Positions 37,923 to 46,745 of a stretch of DNA of 64,000 nt are shown one piece after another. The translations under genes and the position numbers were made by a program. The stretch's first letter is position 1. Every line of letters begins with the position of its first letter. The notes beneath the pieces were generated by a model. That model saw nothing but the letters and a program-made list of their open reading frames with translations, had not been told where the DNA came from and made no database searches. The stretch comes from Sinomonas humi (lineage in GTDB: Bacteria; Actinomycetota; Actinomycetes; Actinomycetales; Micrococcaceae): assembly GCF_000802235.1 (NCBI RefSeq), contig NZ_JTDL01000152.1, positions 107,561 to 171,560 of the forward strand. The letters run 5' to 3'.

Positions 37923-39797
37923 TCAGTCCTCCTCTTCCCACACTGGCGTGGAATTGCGGGCCACCTGGATCAGATCGTTGCTCACGCCGGAGGGGACCAT
38001 CGGCCACACCATCGCGTTCGGGCTCACCACGAAATCGACGACGACGGGGCGATCGTTGATCTCGAGGGCCTGCATGATGACCTCGTCGATCTGGTCCTCG
38101 CGCTCGACGCGGAAGGACGCACACCCGTAGGCCTCCCCGAGCTTGACGAAGTCGGGAACCCGAACGGTCTCGGCTCCAGTGTGCAGATCCGTGTTCGAGT
38201 AGCGGCCGTCATAGAACAGGGTCTGCCATTGGCGCACCATGCCGAGGGACGAGTTGTTGATGACGGCGACCTTGATCGGGATGTTGTTGAGCGTGCACGT
38301 GGCAAGCTCCTGGTTGGTCATCTGGAAGCAGCCGTCGCCGTCGATCGCCCAGACCGTGCGCTCGGGATTGCCGACCTTGGCGCCCATGGCTGCCGGAACC
38401 GAGTAGCCCATCGTGCCGAGGCCGGCAGAGTTGAGCCACGCGCGGGGGCGCTCGTACTTCACGAACTGGGCGGCCCACATCTGGTGCTGCCCGACGCCCG
38501 CGACGTACACGCCCTCAGGGCCGGTGAGTTCGCCGATCCGCTGGATGATTTTCTGCGGCGAGAGCAACCCGTCCTCCGGCTCGGTCCAGCCGAGGGGGTA
38601 GTCCTCCTTGAGCTTGTTGAGGAACGCCCACCAAGGAGCGAGGTCGGTACCGCCGTCCCTCTCCTGGATCGCGCGCACGGCCTCGGTGAGCTCGGGGAGG
38701 ATCTCCTTGACCGAACCCACGATCGGGACGTCGGCCGTGCGGTTCTTGGAGATCTCGGCCGGATCGATGTCAGCGTGGATGACCTTGGCATTCGGTGCGA
38801 ACGAGCTCAGAACGCCGGTCACGCGGTCATCGAAGCGAGCCCCGAGGGTGATGAGGAGGTCCGCCTGCTGAAGCGCTGTGACGGCCGAGACCGAGCCGTG
38901 CATGCCGGGCATGCCGACGTGCTGGGAATGCGAGTCCGGAAACGCACCGCGTGCGGTGAGCGTCGTCACCACGGGGGCGCCCGTCGTCTCGGCAAGCTGC
39001 ACCAGCTCGGCTGCCGCGTTGGCCTTGACGACGCCGCCGCCCACGTAGAGCACGGGCTTGGCGGAGGCTGCGATGAGGCGAGCCGCCTCGCGCACCTGCT
39101 TGCTGTGCCCGCGCGTCACAGGACGGTAGCCCGGGAGGTCCACTTTGGGCGGCCAGCTGAAGACCATCTTCGACTGCTGGGCGTCCTTCGTCACGTCGAC
39201 CAGGACGGGGCCTGGGCGACCCGTCGACGCGAGGTGGAAAGCTTCCGCGAGGGTGTGCGGAATGTCTTCTGCTCGGGTGACGAGGAACGAATGCTTCGTG
39301 ATCGGCATAGTGATGCCGACGATGTCCGCTTCCTGGAAGGCGTCGGAGCCGATGACGCCGCTCGCGACCTGACCGGTGATTGCGACGAGGGGAACGGAGT
39401 CCATGTGCGCGTCGGCGATCGCGGTCACCAGATTGGTGGCGCCCGGACCCGACGTGGCAATGCAGACGCCGACACGTCCCGTGACCATTGCATACCCTTG
39501 GGCAGCGTGGCCGGCGCCCTGCTCGTGGCGCACCAGGACGTGGTTGATCTTCGAAGCCATCAGAGGGTCGTAGGTCGGCAGGATCGCGCCGCCCGGAAGA
39601 CCAAAGACATCGTCCACGCCAAGTTCCTCGAGCGAGCGGACGATTGCTTCAGATCCAGTCATCTCTGTAGGCTCAACTACTCGGTTGGGCCCCAGGACGG
39701 CAGAGGCAGAGTCGACAGAGTCGACAGAATCCGCGGCCTTGGCCGCAGACGGCTTCGAAGCCATCAGCGATGGGCTGATCGGCGTTCCTTTGCTCAT
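37923..39797 (-). CDS. ilvB: Acetolactate synthase large subunit
   Basis: A 624-residue ThDP enzyme, the common first step of valine/leucine and isoleucine synthesis. The catalytic glutamate lies in [15 protein letters not shown], the FAD/quinone-binding-like region in the middle, and the ThDP motif [14 protein letters not shown] towards the C-terminus. An N-terminal extension of about 45 residues rich in Ser/Ala precedes the conserved [29 protein letters not shown] lies before the ATG. A leader peptide and an intrinsic terminator upstream form an attenuator. Confidence 0.97.
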   Translation of the reverse strand: MSKGTPISPSLMASKPSAAKAADSVDSVDSASAVLGPNRVVEPTEMTGSEAIVRSLEELGVDDVFGLPGGAILPTYDPLMASKINHVLVRHEQGAGHAAQGYAMVTGRVGVCIATSGPGATNLVTAIADAHMDSVPLVAITGQVASGVIGSDAFQEADIVGITMPITKHSFLVTRAEDIPHTLAEAFHLASTGRPGPVLVDVTKDAQQSKMVFSWPPKVDLPGYRPVTRGHSKQVREAARLIAASAKPVLYVGGGVVKANAAAELVQLAETTGAPVVTTLTARGAFPDSHSQHVGMPGMHGSVSAVTALQQADLLITLGARFDDRVTGVLSSFAPNAKVIHADIDPAEISKNRTADVPIVGSVKEILPELTEAVRAIQERDGGTDLAPWWAFLNKLKEDYPLGWTEPEDGLLSPQKIIQRIGELTGPEGVYVAGVGQHQMWAAQFVKYERPRAWLNSAGLGTMGYSVPAAMGAKVGNPERTVWAIDGDGCFQMTNQELATCTLNNIPIKVAVINNSSLGMVRQWQTLFYDGRYSNTDLHTGAETVRVPDFVKLGEAYGCASFRVEREDQIDEVIMQALEINDRPVVVDFVVSPNAMVWPMVPSGVSNDLIQVARNSTPVWEEED

Positions 39798-39844
39798 CAG
39801 TCTCTTCCTTAGGATCTTCGTGGCGAAGGAGCTGTGCTCAGCTC

Positions 39845-39888
39845 AAATAAAAACAACCCCTGGAGCGTTTCGGCTCTCCGAGGGGTTG
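39845..39888 (-). terminator. Intrinsic terminator of the ilvBNC attenuator
   Basis: On the minus strand CAACCCCT-(bulged base)-GGAG pairs with CTCC-AGGGGTTG (39854-39888) and is followed directly by TTTTTATTT, a textbook intrinsic terminator. It lies after the leader peptide stop and 48 bases before the ilvB start codon, so it would stop ilvBNC transcription unless prevented. Confidence 0.85.
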
Positions 39889-39917
39889 CGCGTGACAGAA
39901 CGTTGCCAGTGGCGGCT

Positions 39918-39998
39918 TCAGTAAGCCACGCGCTTGGCAAGGACGACGACATTGAGCACCATGTCGGTCGAAACGGTCTGCATGCCCACAGTCTTCAC
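39918..39998 (-). CDS. ilvBNC leader peptide
   Basis: A short reading frame ending 29 bases before the terminator hairpin. From the GTG at 39998 it would give 26 residues; from the ATG at 39983, 21. The core MVLNVVVLAKRVAY holds a run of Val, Leu, Val, Val, Val, Leu, the amino acids whose synthesis the operon serves. GAGG lies 4 bases before the GTG, favouring the longer form. Stalling at valine or leucine codons would let an alternative fold form and prevent termination (established mechanism for ilvBNC leaders; inferred here). Confidence 0.75.
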   Translation of the reverse strand: MKTVGMQTVSTDMVLNVVVLAKRVAY

Positions 39999-40032
39999 AA
40001 TTCCTCGTGAGAGTGTCAATCTGCGACTTAGC

Positions 40033-40070
40033 GGTCTCACTATCCGGACATCTATCCAGCAAGTGAGACC
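40033..40070. promoter_or_regulatory. Inverted repeat upstream of ilvB leader
   Basis: A perfect 9-base inverted repeat GGTCTCACT-N20-AGTGAGACC. It lies 35-72 bases before the leader peptide start and after the ilvD stop, in the expected promoter region. The inner TCTCA/TGAGA words are the same as in the ltbR/leuC operator, but with a longer spacing. A TTGACA (40014-40019 complement) is close by, with no good -10 partner. Confidence 0.5.
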
Positions 40071-40125
40071 GGGTGCGGCCGAGCCCTCGGACCCGGCCGC
40101 CCCTGATCCCTCCGAACCGCCAGCG

Positions 40126-41853
40126 TCAGTTGAGGACCGCGCCCTCGCTGGCTGAGTGGACGAGCTTGGCGTACTTGGCCAGGACGCCCTTCGTGAACTG
40201 GGCCGGGAGCGGCTCCCAGCCGTCACGGCGTGCCTCGAGCTCGCTCTCGTCGACGAGCAGTTCGATCGTGCGGTTCGGGATGTCCACACGGATGCGGTCC
40301 CCATTGCGCACAAAGGCGATGGGACCGCCGTCGACCGCTTCCGGCGCAACGTGCCCAATGCACAGGCCCGTGGTGCCGCCAGAGAAGCGGCCGTCCGTGA
40401 GGAGCAGGACGTCCTTGCCCAGCCCAGCGCCCTTGATGGCGCCAGTGATGGCGAGCATCTCGCGCATCCCCGGGCCGCCCTTGGGACCCTCGTAGCGGAT
40501 GACGATGACGTCCCCGGCCTTGATCTCGCCGTTGTCCAGAGCATCGAGCGCACCCTGCTCGCGCTCGAAGACGCGCGCAGAGCCCTCGAACACCTGGGCG
40601 TCGAAGCCGGCCGTCTTCACGACCGCGCCCTCCGGGGCGAGCGAACCGCGCAGCACGGACAGGCCACCCGTCTTGTGGATCGGGTTGTCCATGGCGCGGA
40701 CGATCTTGCCGTCGAGGTCCGGCGGAGCGATCTCCTCGAGGTTCTCGGCGACCGTCTTTCCGGTCACCGTGAGCGCATCGCCGTGCAGGAGGCCCGCGTC
40801 GAGGAGGGCGCGCATGACGACGGGCACGCCGCCGACGCGGTCGAGGTCGTACATGACGTAGCGGCCGAACGGCTTGAGGTCGCCGAGGTGGGGGACCTTG
40901 TCGCCGATGCGGTTGAAGTCCTCGAGTTCGAGCTCGACCTCGGCCTCGCGGGCGATGGCCAGGAGGTGCAGCACGGAGTTGGTCGAGCCGCCGAAGGCCA
41001 TGACGACGGCAATTGCGTTCTCGAACGCCTCGCGGGTCATAATGTCGCGCGCCGTGATGCCCTGCCGCAGAAGGTTGACGACTGCCTCGCCCGAGCGGTG
41101 GGCGAACATGTCGCGGCGGCGGTCAGCCGAGGGCGGAGCCGCTGAGCCCGGGAGCGACATGCCGAGAGCCTCGGCAGCGCTGGCCATCGTGTTCGCGGTG
41201 TACATGCCGCCGCAGGCACCTTCGCCGGGGCAGATCGCTCGCTCGATACGGTCGAGGTCCCCCTTTGACATGCGACCTGCGGCGCAGGCGCCGACGGCCT
41301 CGAAGGCGTCGATGAGCGTGACGTCCTTCTCCGTGCCGTCTTCGAGCTTGACCCACCCAGGCATGATCGAGCCTGCGTAGAGGAAGACGCTCGAGACATC
41401 GAGGCGGGCGGCAGCCATGAGCATGCCCGGCAGGGACTTGTCACAGCCCGCCAGGAGGACCTGGCCGTCGATGCGCTCGGCCTGCATGACGGTCTCGACC
41501 GAGTCAGCAATGATCTCGCGCGATACGAGGGAGAAGTGCATGCCCTGATGGCCCATGGAGATGCCGTCCGAGACCGAGATGGTCCCGAACTGCATGGGGA
41601 AGCCGCCCGCCGCGTGGACGCCCTCCTTCGCCGCCTTTGCGAGGCGGTCGAGCGAGAGGTTGCAGGGAGTGATCTCGTTCCACGAGCTCGCGATACCGAC
41701 CTGTGGTTTGGCAAAGTCCTCGTCGCCGAAGCCGACGGCGCGAAGCATGCCGCGGGCCGGGGCCGCGTGGATGCCGTCGGTCACGACGCGGCTGCGCGGC
41801 TTGATGTCGACGCCCTCAGTGGGCGCTGGGGAGGTTTGGCTCTGCTCGGTCAT
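40126..41853 (-). CDS. ilvD: Dihydroxy-acid dehydratase
   Basis: A 575-residue iron-sulfur dehydratase, third step of Ile/Val synthesis. Cluster-linked cysteines are seen in [24 protein letters not shown] and [13 protein letters not shown]. The ATG at 41853 is supported by TAGACT (41860-41865 complement) exactly 6 bases upstream and no Shine-Dalgarno, so it is leaderless. It precedes the ilvBNC attenuator on the same strand but ilvBNC should have its own promoter. Confidence 0.97.
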   Translation of the reverse strand: MTEQSQTSPAPTEGVDIKPRSRVVTDGIHAAPARGMLRAVGFGDEDFAKPQVGIASSWNEITPCNLSLDRLAKAAKEGVHAAGGFPMQFGTISVSDGISMGHQGMHFSLVSREIIADSVETVMQAERIDGQVLLAGCDKSLPGMLMAAARLDVSSVFLYAGSIMPGWVKLEDGTEKDVTLIDAFEAVGACAAGRMSKGDLDRIERAICPGEGACGGMYTANTMASAAEALGMSLPGSAAPPSADRRRDMFAHRSGEAVVNLLRQGITARDIMTREAFENAIAVVMAFGGSTNSVLHLLAIAREAEVELELEDFNRIGDKVPHLGDLKPFGRYVMYDLDRVGGVPVVMRALLDAGLLHGDALTVTGKTVAENLEEIAPPDLDGKIVRAMDNPIHKTGGLSVLRGSLAPEGAVVKTAGFDAQVFEGSARVFEREQGALDALDNGEIKAGDVIVIRYEGPKGGPGMREMLAITGAIKGAGLGKDVLLLTDGRFSGGTTGLCIGHVAPEAVDGGPIAFVRNGDRIRVDIPNRTIELLVDESELEARRDGWEPLPAQFTKGVLAKYAKLVHSASEGAVLN

Positions 41854-42079
41854 GGGGAGAGTCTATGACCGCCAGAAGACTCCCCCCGACCGGGAAAGGG
41901 GAGCTTCCGCGAAATTCCGCCAATGTTTCGTCCAGCATTCGGACTCACGCTCGGATGGTGGACAGACGATTGCTGCCTCACGCCCCCCTCCAGTCCATAT
42001 TCGAAAACGGGACGGCGGGGCCTCATTCCCGAACCGACCTGTCCGTAGACTGGGAGGCGCGGCGGCGAAAGGAGCAAGC

Positions 42080-42565
42080 GTGAGCAGCCAGCATCCGCCC
42101 CCAGGGGACGGAAGAGGCCCCGCAGCATCAGACGCAGCGCTCAAGGCGGCGCTCCACCGCGTCTTTGACGGGCAGATCCCCAATTACGGGTCGTACAACC
42201 TCGTCTGCGCTGCAGAAGCAGGCGGCATGCTCGACGGCCCATTCACGGGGACGCCGATGCCGCGAGGCGTCGTACTGGGCTACCGGAGGCAGCCCATCGA
42301 ACTCGTCATCGCGCCGTTCGACCGCCGGACGCTCGAAGCAGTCGGCCGCCCCTGGACCATCGACCTCACGAACCTCGCATATGCTGCCGAGCCAGCACCA
42401 GGGGCATTCGACGTAGGGACGAGCACGGGCCGCGAGTTCTCGTTCACCGTCCGGTCCCTGTGTCAGCTCGACAGCCCGGAGCGCACCGCGACACCTCGGA
42501 CCGTCGAGCAGGAAGACGACGCGGACGACTTCACTGCCTTCATGCGCGAACTCTGCGCGCTCTGA
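42080..42565 (+). CDS. Hypothetical protein
   Basis: A 161-residue soluble protein I do not recognise. The N-terminus is Gly/Pro-rich (to about 20), followed by a folded region with GQIPNYGSYNLVCAAE, a repeated beta-like pattern (GVVLGYRRQPIELVIAPFD...) and an acidic C-terminus ending FTAFMRELCAL. It has no signal peptide or membrane segment. The GTG at 42080 has AAAGGAG 5 bases upstream. It is divergent from ilvD across a 226-base gap in which nothing else is seen. Possibly a small conserved actinobacterial family. Confidence 0.75.
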   Translation: MSSQHPPPGDGRGPAASDAALKAALHRVFDGQIPNYGSYNLVCAAEAGGMLDGPFTGTPMPRGVVLGYRRQPIELVIAPFDRRTLEAVGRPWTIDLTNLAYAAEPAPGAFDVGTSTGREFSFTVRSLCQLDSPERTATPRTVEQEDDADDFTAFMRELCAL

Positions 42566-42706
42566 GCACCTCCCGCTCTGGACACATTGCGGGCGCAGGT
42601 CTTTGATTGCCCCAGAGGCTCGAATTGCCGACCAGGCGCTTGCCCGCTCGAAGGGCATATCCCAGTTCGGCTGCTCGGGCACGGTGCGGTTCGAGGGAGG
42701 TCGGGC

Positions 42707-42838
42707 ATGGATTGGCTCCCCATCATCCTGTCGCTCGCGGCGCTGGCGGGCGTCGCCGGCTGGACGATTTTCCACCGGGACTCCTCCACCGCGGGAAATG
42801 GCCGCCACCGCTCGGGTCGCGGCGGGCGCATCGCCTAG
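42707..42838 (+). CDS. Small single-span membrane protein (43 aa)
   Basis: A short frame encoding MDWLPIILSLAALAGVAGW followed by a basic Arg/His/Gly-rich tail. One hydrophobic helix (3-22) and a positive C-terminus predict a membrane-anchored microprotein with the tail in the cytoplasm. GGGAGG ends 6 bases before the ATG. It lies 141 bases after the hypothetical gene. Unrecognised; coding is inferred from the ribosome site and the helix. Confidence 0.5.
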   Translation: MDWLPIILSLAALAGVAGWTIFHRDSSTAGNGRHRSGRGGRIA

Positions 42839-43043
42839 CTGCCACGTCCGGGACCAGCACGTCCGAGCTGCCGCGTCCGCGCCGGCACATGCCGGCCTGG
42901 CCTGTCTGAACCCGCGCCTCACCACGCCAGAGGCGTTGCATGAGTCAGCCGGTGAAGTCGCGTAGGTTGGCAGAGCAAGTCGACAAGACATGGTCTGCGC
43001 GAGACAGGGTCCGCCAGGATCAGGTCCGCAGGAAGGACGTGGA

Positions 43044-43778
43044 ATGACTGCCAGAAAGCTTCTGCTCGCCTCGAGCCTTGCGCTCCTCGCGCTCTCGTCG
43101 GGTGCCGCCCTCGCGGGCTGCAGTGCGGCGGGGCCACAGGCTGCGGCGAGCGGTAGCGCCACGACCGGCAGTGCCAGCCCGTCGCCGTCGAGCAGCCCGA
43201 CGACGACGGCGAGTTCCCCGGCGTCGTCTGCCTCGCCGTCGTCTGCCTCGCCGTCCAGCGTGAGCGTTCCCGTCGTGGCGCCGACCCTGCGTTCGCTTCA
43301 GATTGACGGCCCCGGCTACGCAGGCGCCCTCACCCCTGAGGAGACCAAGGCGCGCGACACGATCTATCGGGTACTCCCCGTCCTGATGAACGAGGCTGCA
43401 CCCAAATACCCCTCGCCGGCAGGTGCGCGCGACGAGCTCCTGTCGCAGGGCCTCATCACCGCCCACATGGCGAGCTCGTTCCCAGCCGACTTCACCCCAG
43501 GCCAGAGCGAGGTCCACGCCGCAGGCTTCACGGTCCAGACGACCGGAATGGAGTGCACCCTGCACACGAGTGCCGGGTCTGCCCTGCAGACGGGGCACGT
43601 CTTCTGCTACTTGAGCCGTCAGTACATGGGCCCCGACGGCGCACCCGTGACGGACAGCCGCTGGACGACACCCGGGCAGCCCGAGGCCATCGACCCGAAC
43701 GAGCTCGCGAATGCAAGCGTCACGATGGCCAACGAGGGCGGCACTTGGAAGGTCGACGCGGTGCAGTTCGGGGCGTAA
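43044..43778 (+). CDS. Putative secreted lipoprotein
   Basis: A 244-residue protein with a lipoprotein signal peptide: basic MTARK, hydrophobic core and lipobox ALAGC with Cys26. A Ser/Pro/Ala linker (about 33-75, with SASPS repeats) leads to a globular domain with two cysteines (MECTLHTS, VFCYLSRQYM). No known family is recognised. GGAAGGACGTGG lies before the ATG. The gene stands alone, with a small GCCGCC/GGCGGC hairpin shortly after the stop. Confidence 0.78.
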   Translation: MTARKLLLASSLALLALSSGAALAGCSAAGPQAAASGSATTGSASPSPSSSPTTTASSPASSASPSSASPSSVSVPVVAPTLRSLQIDGPGYAGALTPEETKARDTIYRVLPVLMNEAAPKYPSPAGARDELLSQGLITAHMASSFPADFTPGQSEVHAAGFTVQTTGMECTLHTSAGSALQTGHVFCYLSRQYMGPDGAPVTDSRWTTPGQPEAIDPNELANASVTMANEGGTWKVDAVQFGA

Positions 43779-44000
43779 GCGCCCTGCGCTCCGCCCGCCG
43801 CCAGTGTCCGGCGGCGAGGCGACCCTGCAGTTCATCGCCGGCCACAAGGGCGTGCTCCCGCACTGGACGGGCTGGCTCGGGATCGTCACCGGCGGCCTGG
43901 GGCCTTGCGCTTGTCGATCATCCAATCCCCTGGCGCGGTTCGGTTTCCCTCCCGAGGGCCGGGTGTCTGTCTCCGCTGCGTCTGCGGGTAGCATCGCGGA

Positions 44001-44597
44001 GTGGAAATGGAAGGCCAAGGACCGGGCGGCCCAGCCGAGAAGGCGCCCAGTGCGTCTGAGAGGATCGTTGCCGCGGCCTACGAGCTGTTCGCCCGGCGGG
44101 GTATCCGCGACGTCGGGATCGATCAGCTGATCCGGGCCTCGGGGGTGGCCAAGGCCACCTTCTACCGGCACTTCCGCTCCAAGGACGAGGTGGTCCTCGC
44201 CTACCTGGACCGGTGGTACCGGGAACGGAGCGAGGCGATAGACGCCGCCGTCGCCCGCAACGCCGACCAGGACGACGCCCTGCTTGCCGTCTTCGATGTC
44301 TTCGACGTCTGGTTCCTCCTGGGGAGGGCCCAAGTCATGACCTTCGTGCAGGTGATGATGGAGATGGGTCCCGAGCACCTGCTCGGCAGGGCAAGCATCC
44401 GATACATGGAGAGGACGCGGGAGCAGCTCGCCCGGATCGCCTCAGCGGCAGGGCTGGAGGACCCTGAGGGCTTCGCCTGGTCCATGCACATCCTCATCAA
44501 GGGAGCGGTCGTCGCCGCTGCGGAAGGCGACCCCTACGCTGCTACACATGCAAGGACGATGGCCGCCCTCCTCATGGACGACCACACCCGCTTCTGA
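44001..44597 (+). CDS. TetR family transcriptional regulator
   Basis: A 198-residue repressor-type protein. The HTH (about 18-62) reads SERIVAAAYELFARRGIRDVGIDQLIRASGVAKATFYRHFRSKDE in family style; the ligand domain is unassigned. The GTG at 44001 is favoured by TAGCAT at 43989-43994, exactly 6 bases upstream (leaderless). It lies 92 bases before an aldo/keto reductase gene on the same strand and probably controls it (inference). Confidence 0.88.
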   Translation: MEMEGQGPGGPAEKAPSASERIVAAAYELFARRGIRDVGIDQLIRASGVAKATFYRHFRSKDEVVLAYLDRWYRERSEAIDAAVARNADQDDALLAVFDVFDVWFLLGRAQVMTFVQVMMEMGPEHLLGRASIRYMERTREQLARIASAAGLEDPEGFAWSMHILIKGAVVAAAEGDPYAATHARTMAALLMDDHTRF

Positions 44598-44689
44598 GAG
44601 GCGCCGAGGAGAGGACCAGCGTCGCAGCCCGGACGGCCGCCCCGCTTCTACGGATTCGAACACGACCTCCCGCACGGAAGGACCGATTG

Positions 44690-45712
44690 ATGCAGAAACG
44701 CACTATCCCAGGCACCGCTGTCGCCCTGACGACCCTCGGGTTCGGGGGTGCGCCGATCGGCAACCTGTACCAGGAGATCAGTGATGCGGACGCAATAGGT
44801 GCCATCGAGGCCGCGTGGGAACATGGCATCCGGTACTTCGACACCGCACCCCACTATGGGCTCGGCCTGTCGGAGCGGCGGATCGGCGAAGCCCTCCGGG
44901 GCCAGCCCCGCGCCGACTACGTCCTCTCGACGAAGGTCGGCAGGCTCATTCGCCCCAACCCGAGCCCCGGGGGCAGGGACACCGAGGGATTCGATGTCAG
45001 CGATGAGCTGATGCGAGTGCGCGACTACTCACGCGACGGCGTGCTGCGCTCGATCGAGGAGAGCCTCGCCCGCCTGGGCACGGACCGCCTCGACATCGTC
45101 TACATCCACGACCCGGACGACTACTGGGCCGAGGCCCTCGAGGGCGCCGTCCCGGCCCTGTCCCAGCTGCGGGACGAAGGCGTCATCGGCGCGTACGGGG
45201 CTGGCATGAACCAGTCCGAGATGCTGCACCGGTTCGTGACTGAGACCGACGTCGACGTCGTCATGCTCGCCGGCCGCTACACGCTCCTCGAACAGGGGGC
45301 CCGGCAGGACCTCCTGCCCGCCTGCGCCCGTCGCGGGATCGGCGTCGTCAACGTCGGAGTCTTCAACAGCGGGCTCCTCTCCACGGACAGGCCGGCGCCC
45401 GGCGCAACATTCAACTACGCCCCAGCCCCGGCGGAACTCCTCGAGCGCGCCAACCTGCTGGCCGATATCTGCGAACGGCACGGCACAAGTCTGCCGGCGG
45501 CGGCCCTGGCCTTCCCATTCCGGGAGCCGTTAGTGATCTCTGTGGCGGTGGGAATGCGCACAGCTGCCGAAGTGGGGCGGAACGTCGCACTGGCCTCCCG
45601 CGAGGTCCCGCAGGCCCTCTGGGACGAGCTGGAGGAACAGGGCCTGATCGACACCGCCCCCGCCCCCGCCCCCGCCCCGGCAGGGTCCCCCGTCGAAGGA
45701 GTCGACCGATGA
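44690..45712 (+). CDS. Aldo/keto reductase, sugar 1-dehydrogenase-like
   Basis: A 340-residue AKR. The catalytic tyrosine is in IRYFDTAPHYGLG, with the lysine in LSTKVGRL and the later IHDPDD and AGRYTLLEQ blocks. The sequence type resembles pyridoxal 4-dehydrogenase/L-fucose (D-threo-aldose) 1-dehydrogenase. The C-terminus ends in an alternating Ala-Pro tail. GGAAGGA lies 7 bases before the ATG. Its stop overlaps the start of a FAH-family remnant and it precedes a sugar-dehydrogenase-like SDR, which fits a fucose-type oxidative pathway. Confidence 0.85.
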   Translation: MQKRTIPGTAVALTTLGFGGAPIGNLYQEISDADAIGAIEAAWEHGIRYFDTAPHYGLGLSERRIGEALRGQPRADYVLSTKVGRLIRPNPSPGGRDTEGFDVSDELMRVRDYSRDGVLRSIEESLARLGTDRLDIVYIHDPDDYWAEALEGAVPALSQLRDEGVIGAYGAGMNQSEMLHRFVTETDVDVVMLAGRYTLLEQGARQDLLPACARRGIGVVNVGVFNSGLLSTDRPAPGATFNYAPAPAELLERANLLADICERHGTSLPAAALAFPFREPLVISVAVGMRTAAEVGRNVALASREVPQALWDELEEQGLIDTAPAPAPAPAGSPVEGVDR

Positions 45713-45813
45713 AATTCATCCGGATCGGCCAAGTGCCCAGCGAGCATCCCGTCATCCTCCACGACAGGGATGGGGAAGGAGAGCAGCAATGGCAGCCGAG
45801 TTTGACGGTCTGA
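45709..45813 (+). pseudogene. N-terminal remnant of a fumarylacetoacetate hydrolase-family gene
   Basis: A 34-codon frame starting with the ATGA overlap at the end of the aldo/keto reductase gene. It begins MKFIRIGQVPSEHPVILHD, the opening typical of FAH-family enzymes of sugar-acid pathways, then runs out of frame into the start of the SDR gene. The rest of the enzyme (about 250 residues) is missing. The simplest reading is an internal deletion that removed the gene but kept its translation start, leaving the SDR coupled. It might still serve as a coupling leader. Confidence 0.55.
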
Positions 45814-46541
45814 GGGCCATCGTGACGGGCGGCGCTTCGGGGATCGGTGCGGCGACCGCGTCGTACCTCATGGAGCGCGGCTGTGCAGTTGCGGTGCTGG
45901 ACCTGGCTCCCGCCTCCGCACCGGAGGGGTCGGTCCCGATCACGTGCGACGTCGGGGATACCGCCTCCGTCGAGGCAGCGGTCGACGAGGCAGTCCGCGC
46001 CTTGGGGGGCGTCGACATCGTGGTGAACAACGCCGGCATAGGCGCCCAAGGCACCGTCGAAGACAACGACGACGACGAGTGGCGGCGGGTGTTCGAGGTG
46101 AACGTCCTCGGCATCGTCCGCGTGTCCCGGGCCGCGCTGCCGCACCTGAGGAAGTCCGATCACGCCGCCATCGTCAACACCTCCTCGATCGCGGCCACGG
46201 CGGGCCTGCCCCAGCGCGCCCTCTATTCGGCGAGCAAGGGCGCCGCCTATTCGCTGACCCTGGCAATGGCGGCCGATCACGTCCGGGAAGGCATCCGGGT
46301 GAACTGCGTCAGTCCCGGCACAGCCGACACCCCATGGGTTGCCCGCCTGCTGGACAAGGCCCCTGACCCCGCGGCCGAGCGGGCGGCGCTCAACGCCCGG
46401 CAGCCGCATGGACGGCTCGTTTCCGCCCAGGAGGTCGCCGCGGCGATCGCCTACCTCGCCAGCCCGATCAACGGCTCTACCACCGGGACCTCCCTGCCCG
46501 TCGACGGCGGAATGAACAGCCTCCGCCTTCGCCCCACCTAG
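45789..46541 (+). CDS. SDR family oxidoreductase
   Basis: A 250-residue classical short-chain dehydrogenase. It has the NAD loop TGGASGIG (13-20), NNAG (80-83), catalytic Ser near 132 and YSASK (Tyr146, Lys150), and the C-terminal PVDGG. It is similar in style to L-fucose/L-rhamnose-type dehydrogenases. GGAAGGAGAG lies about 8 bases before the ATG. It is read as the last gene of the AKR operon. Confidence 0.88.
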   Translation: MAAEFDGLRAIVTGGASGIGAATASYLMERGCAVAVLDLAPASAPEGSVPITCDVGDTASVEAAVDEAVRALGGVDIVVNNAGIGAQGTVEDNDDDEWRRVFEVNVLGIVRVSRAALPHLRKSDHAAIVNTSSIAATAGLPQRALYSASKGAAYSLTLAMAADHVREGIRVNCVSPGTADTPWVARLLDKAPDPAAERAALNARQPHGRLVSAQEVAAAIAYLASPINGSTTGTSLPVDGGMNSLRLRPT

Positions 46542-46745
46542 GCCGGTGAGCTAGAGGACACGAAACCCGGACGTCATGAGAGCCTCGAACCAGCTCGCCG
46601 CCCTGCGGCCTCCGGTCGCGGCTGCCCATTTCTCCCAAATTGGGGACCTTGGACTCTTCGCGGTCCCGATGAGGTGGCGCAAGGTCTTCCCGAGTGCTGA
46701 GTCGCTGGACCGCGTCTTCAGCAGCGCCGGGACCGAGGAGGGGCC

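Noticed and set aside
37659..39812. 717-codon open frame antisense to ilvN and ilvB
   Set aside because: The opposite strand encodes complete, motif-bearing ilvB and ilvN; the antisense product shows no family features.
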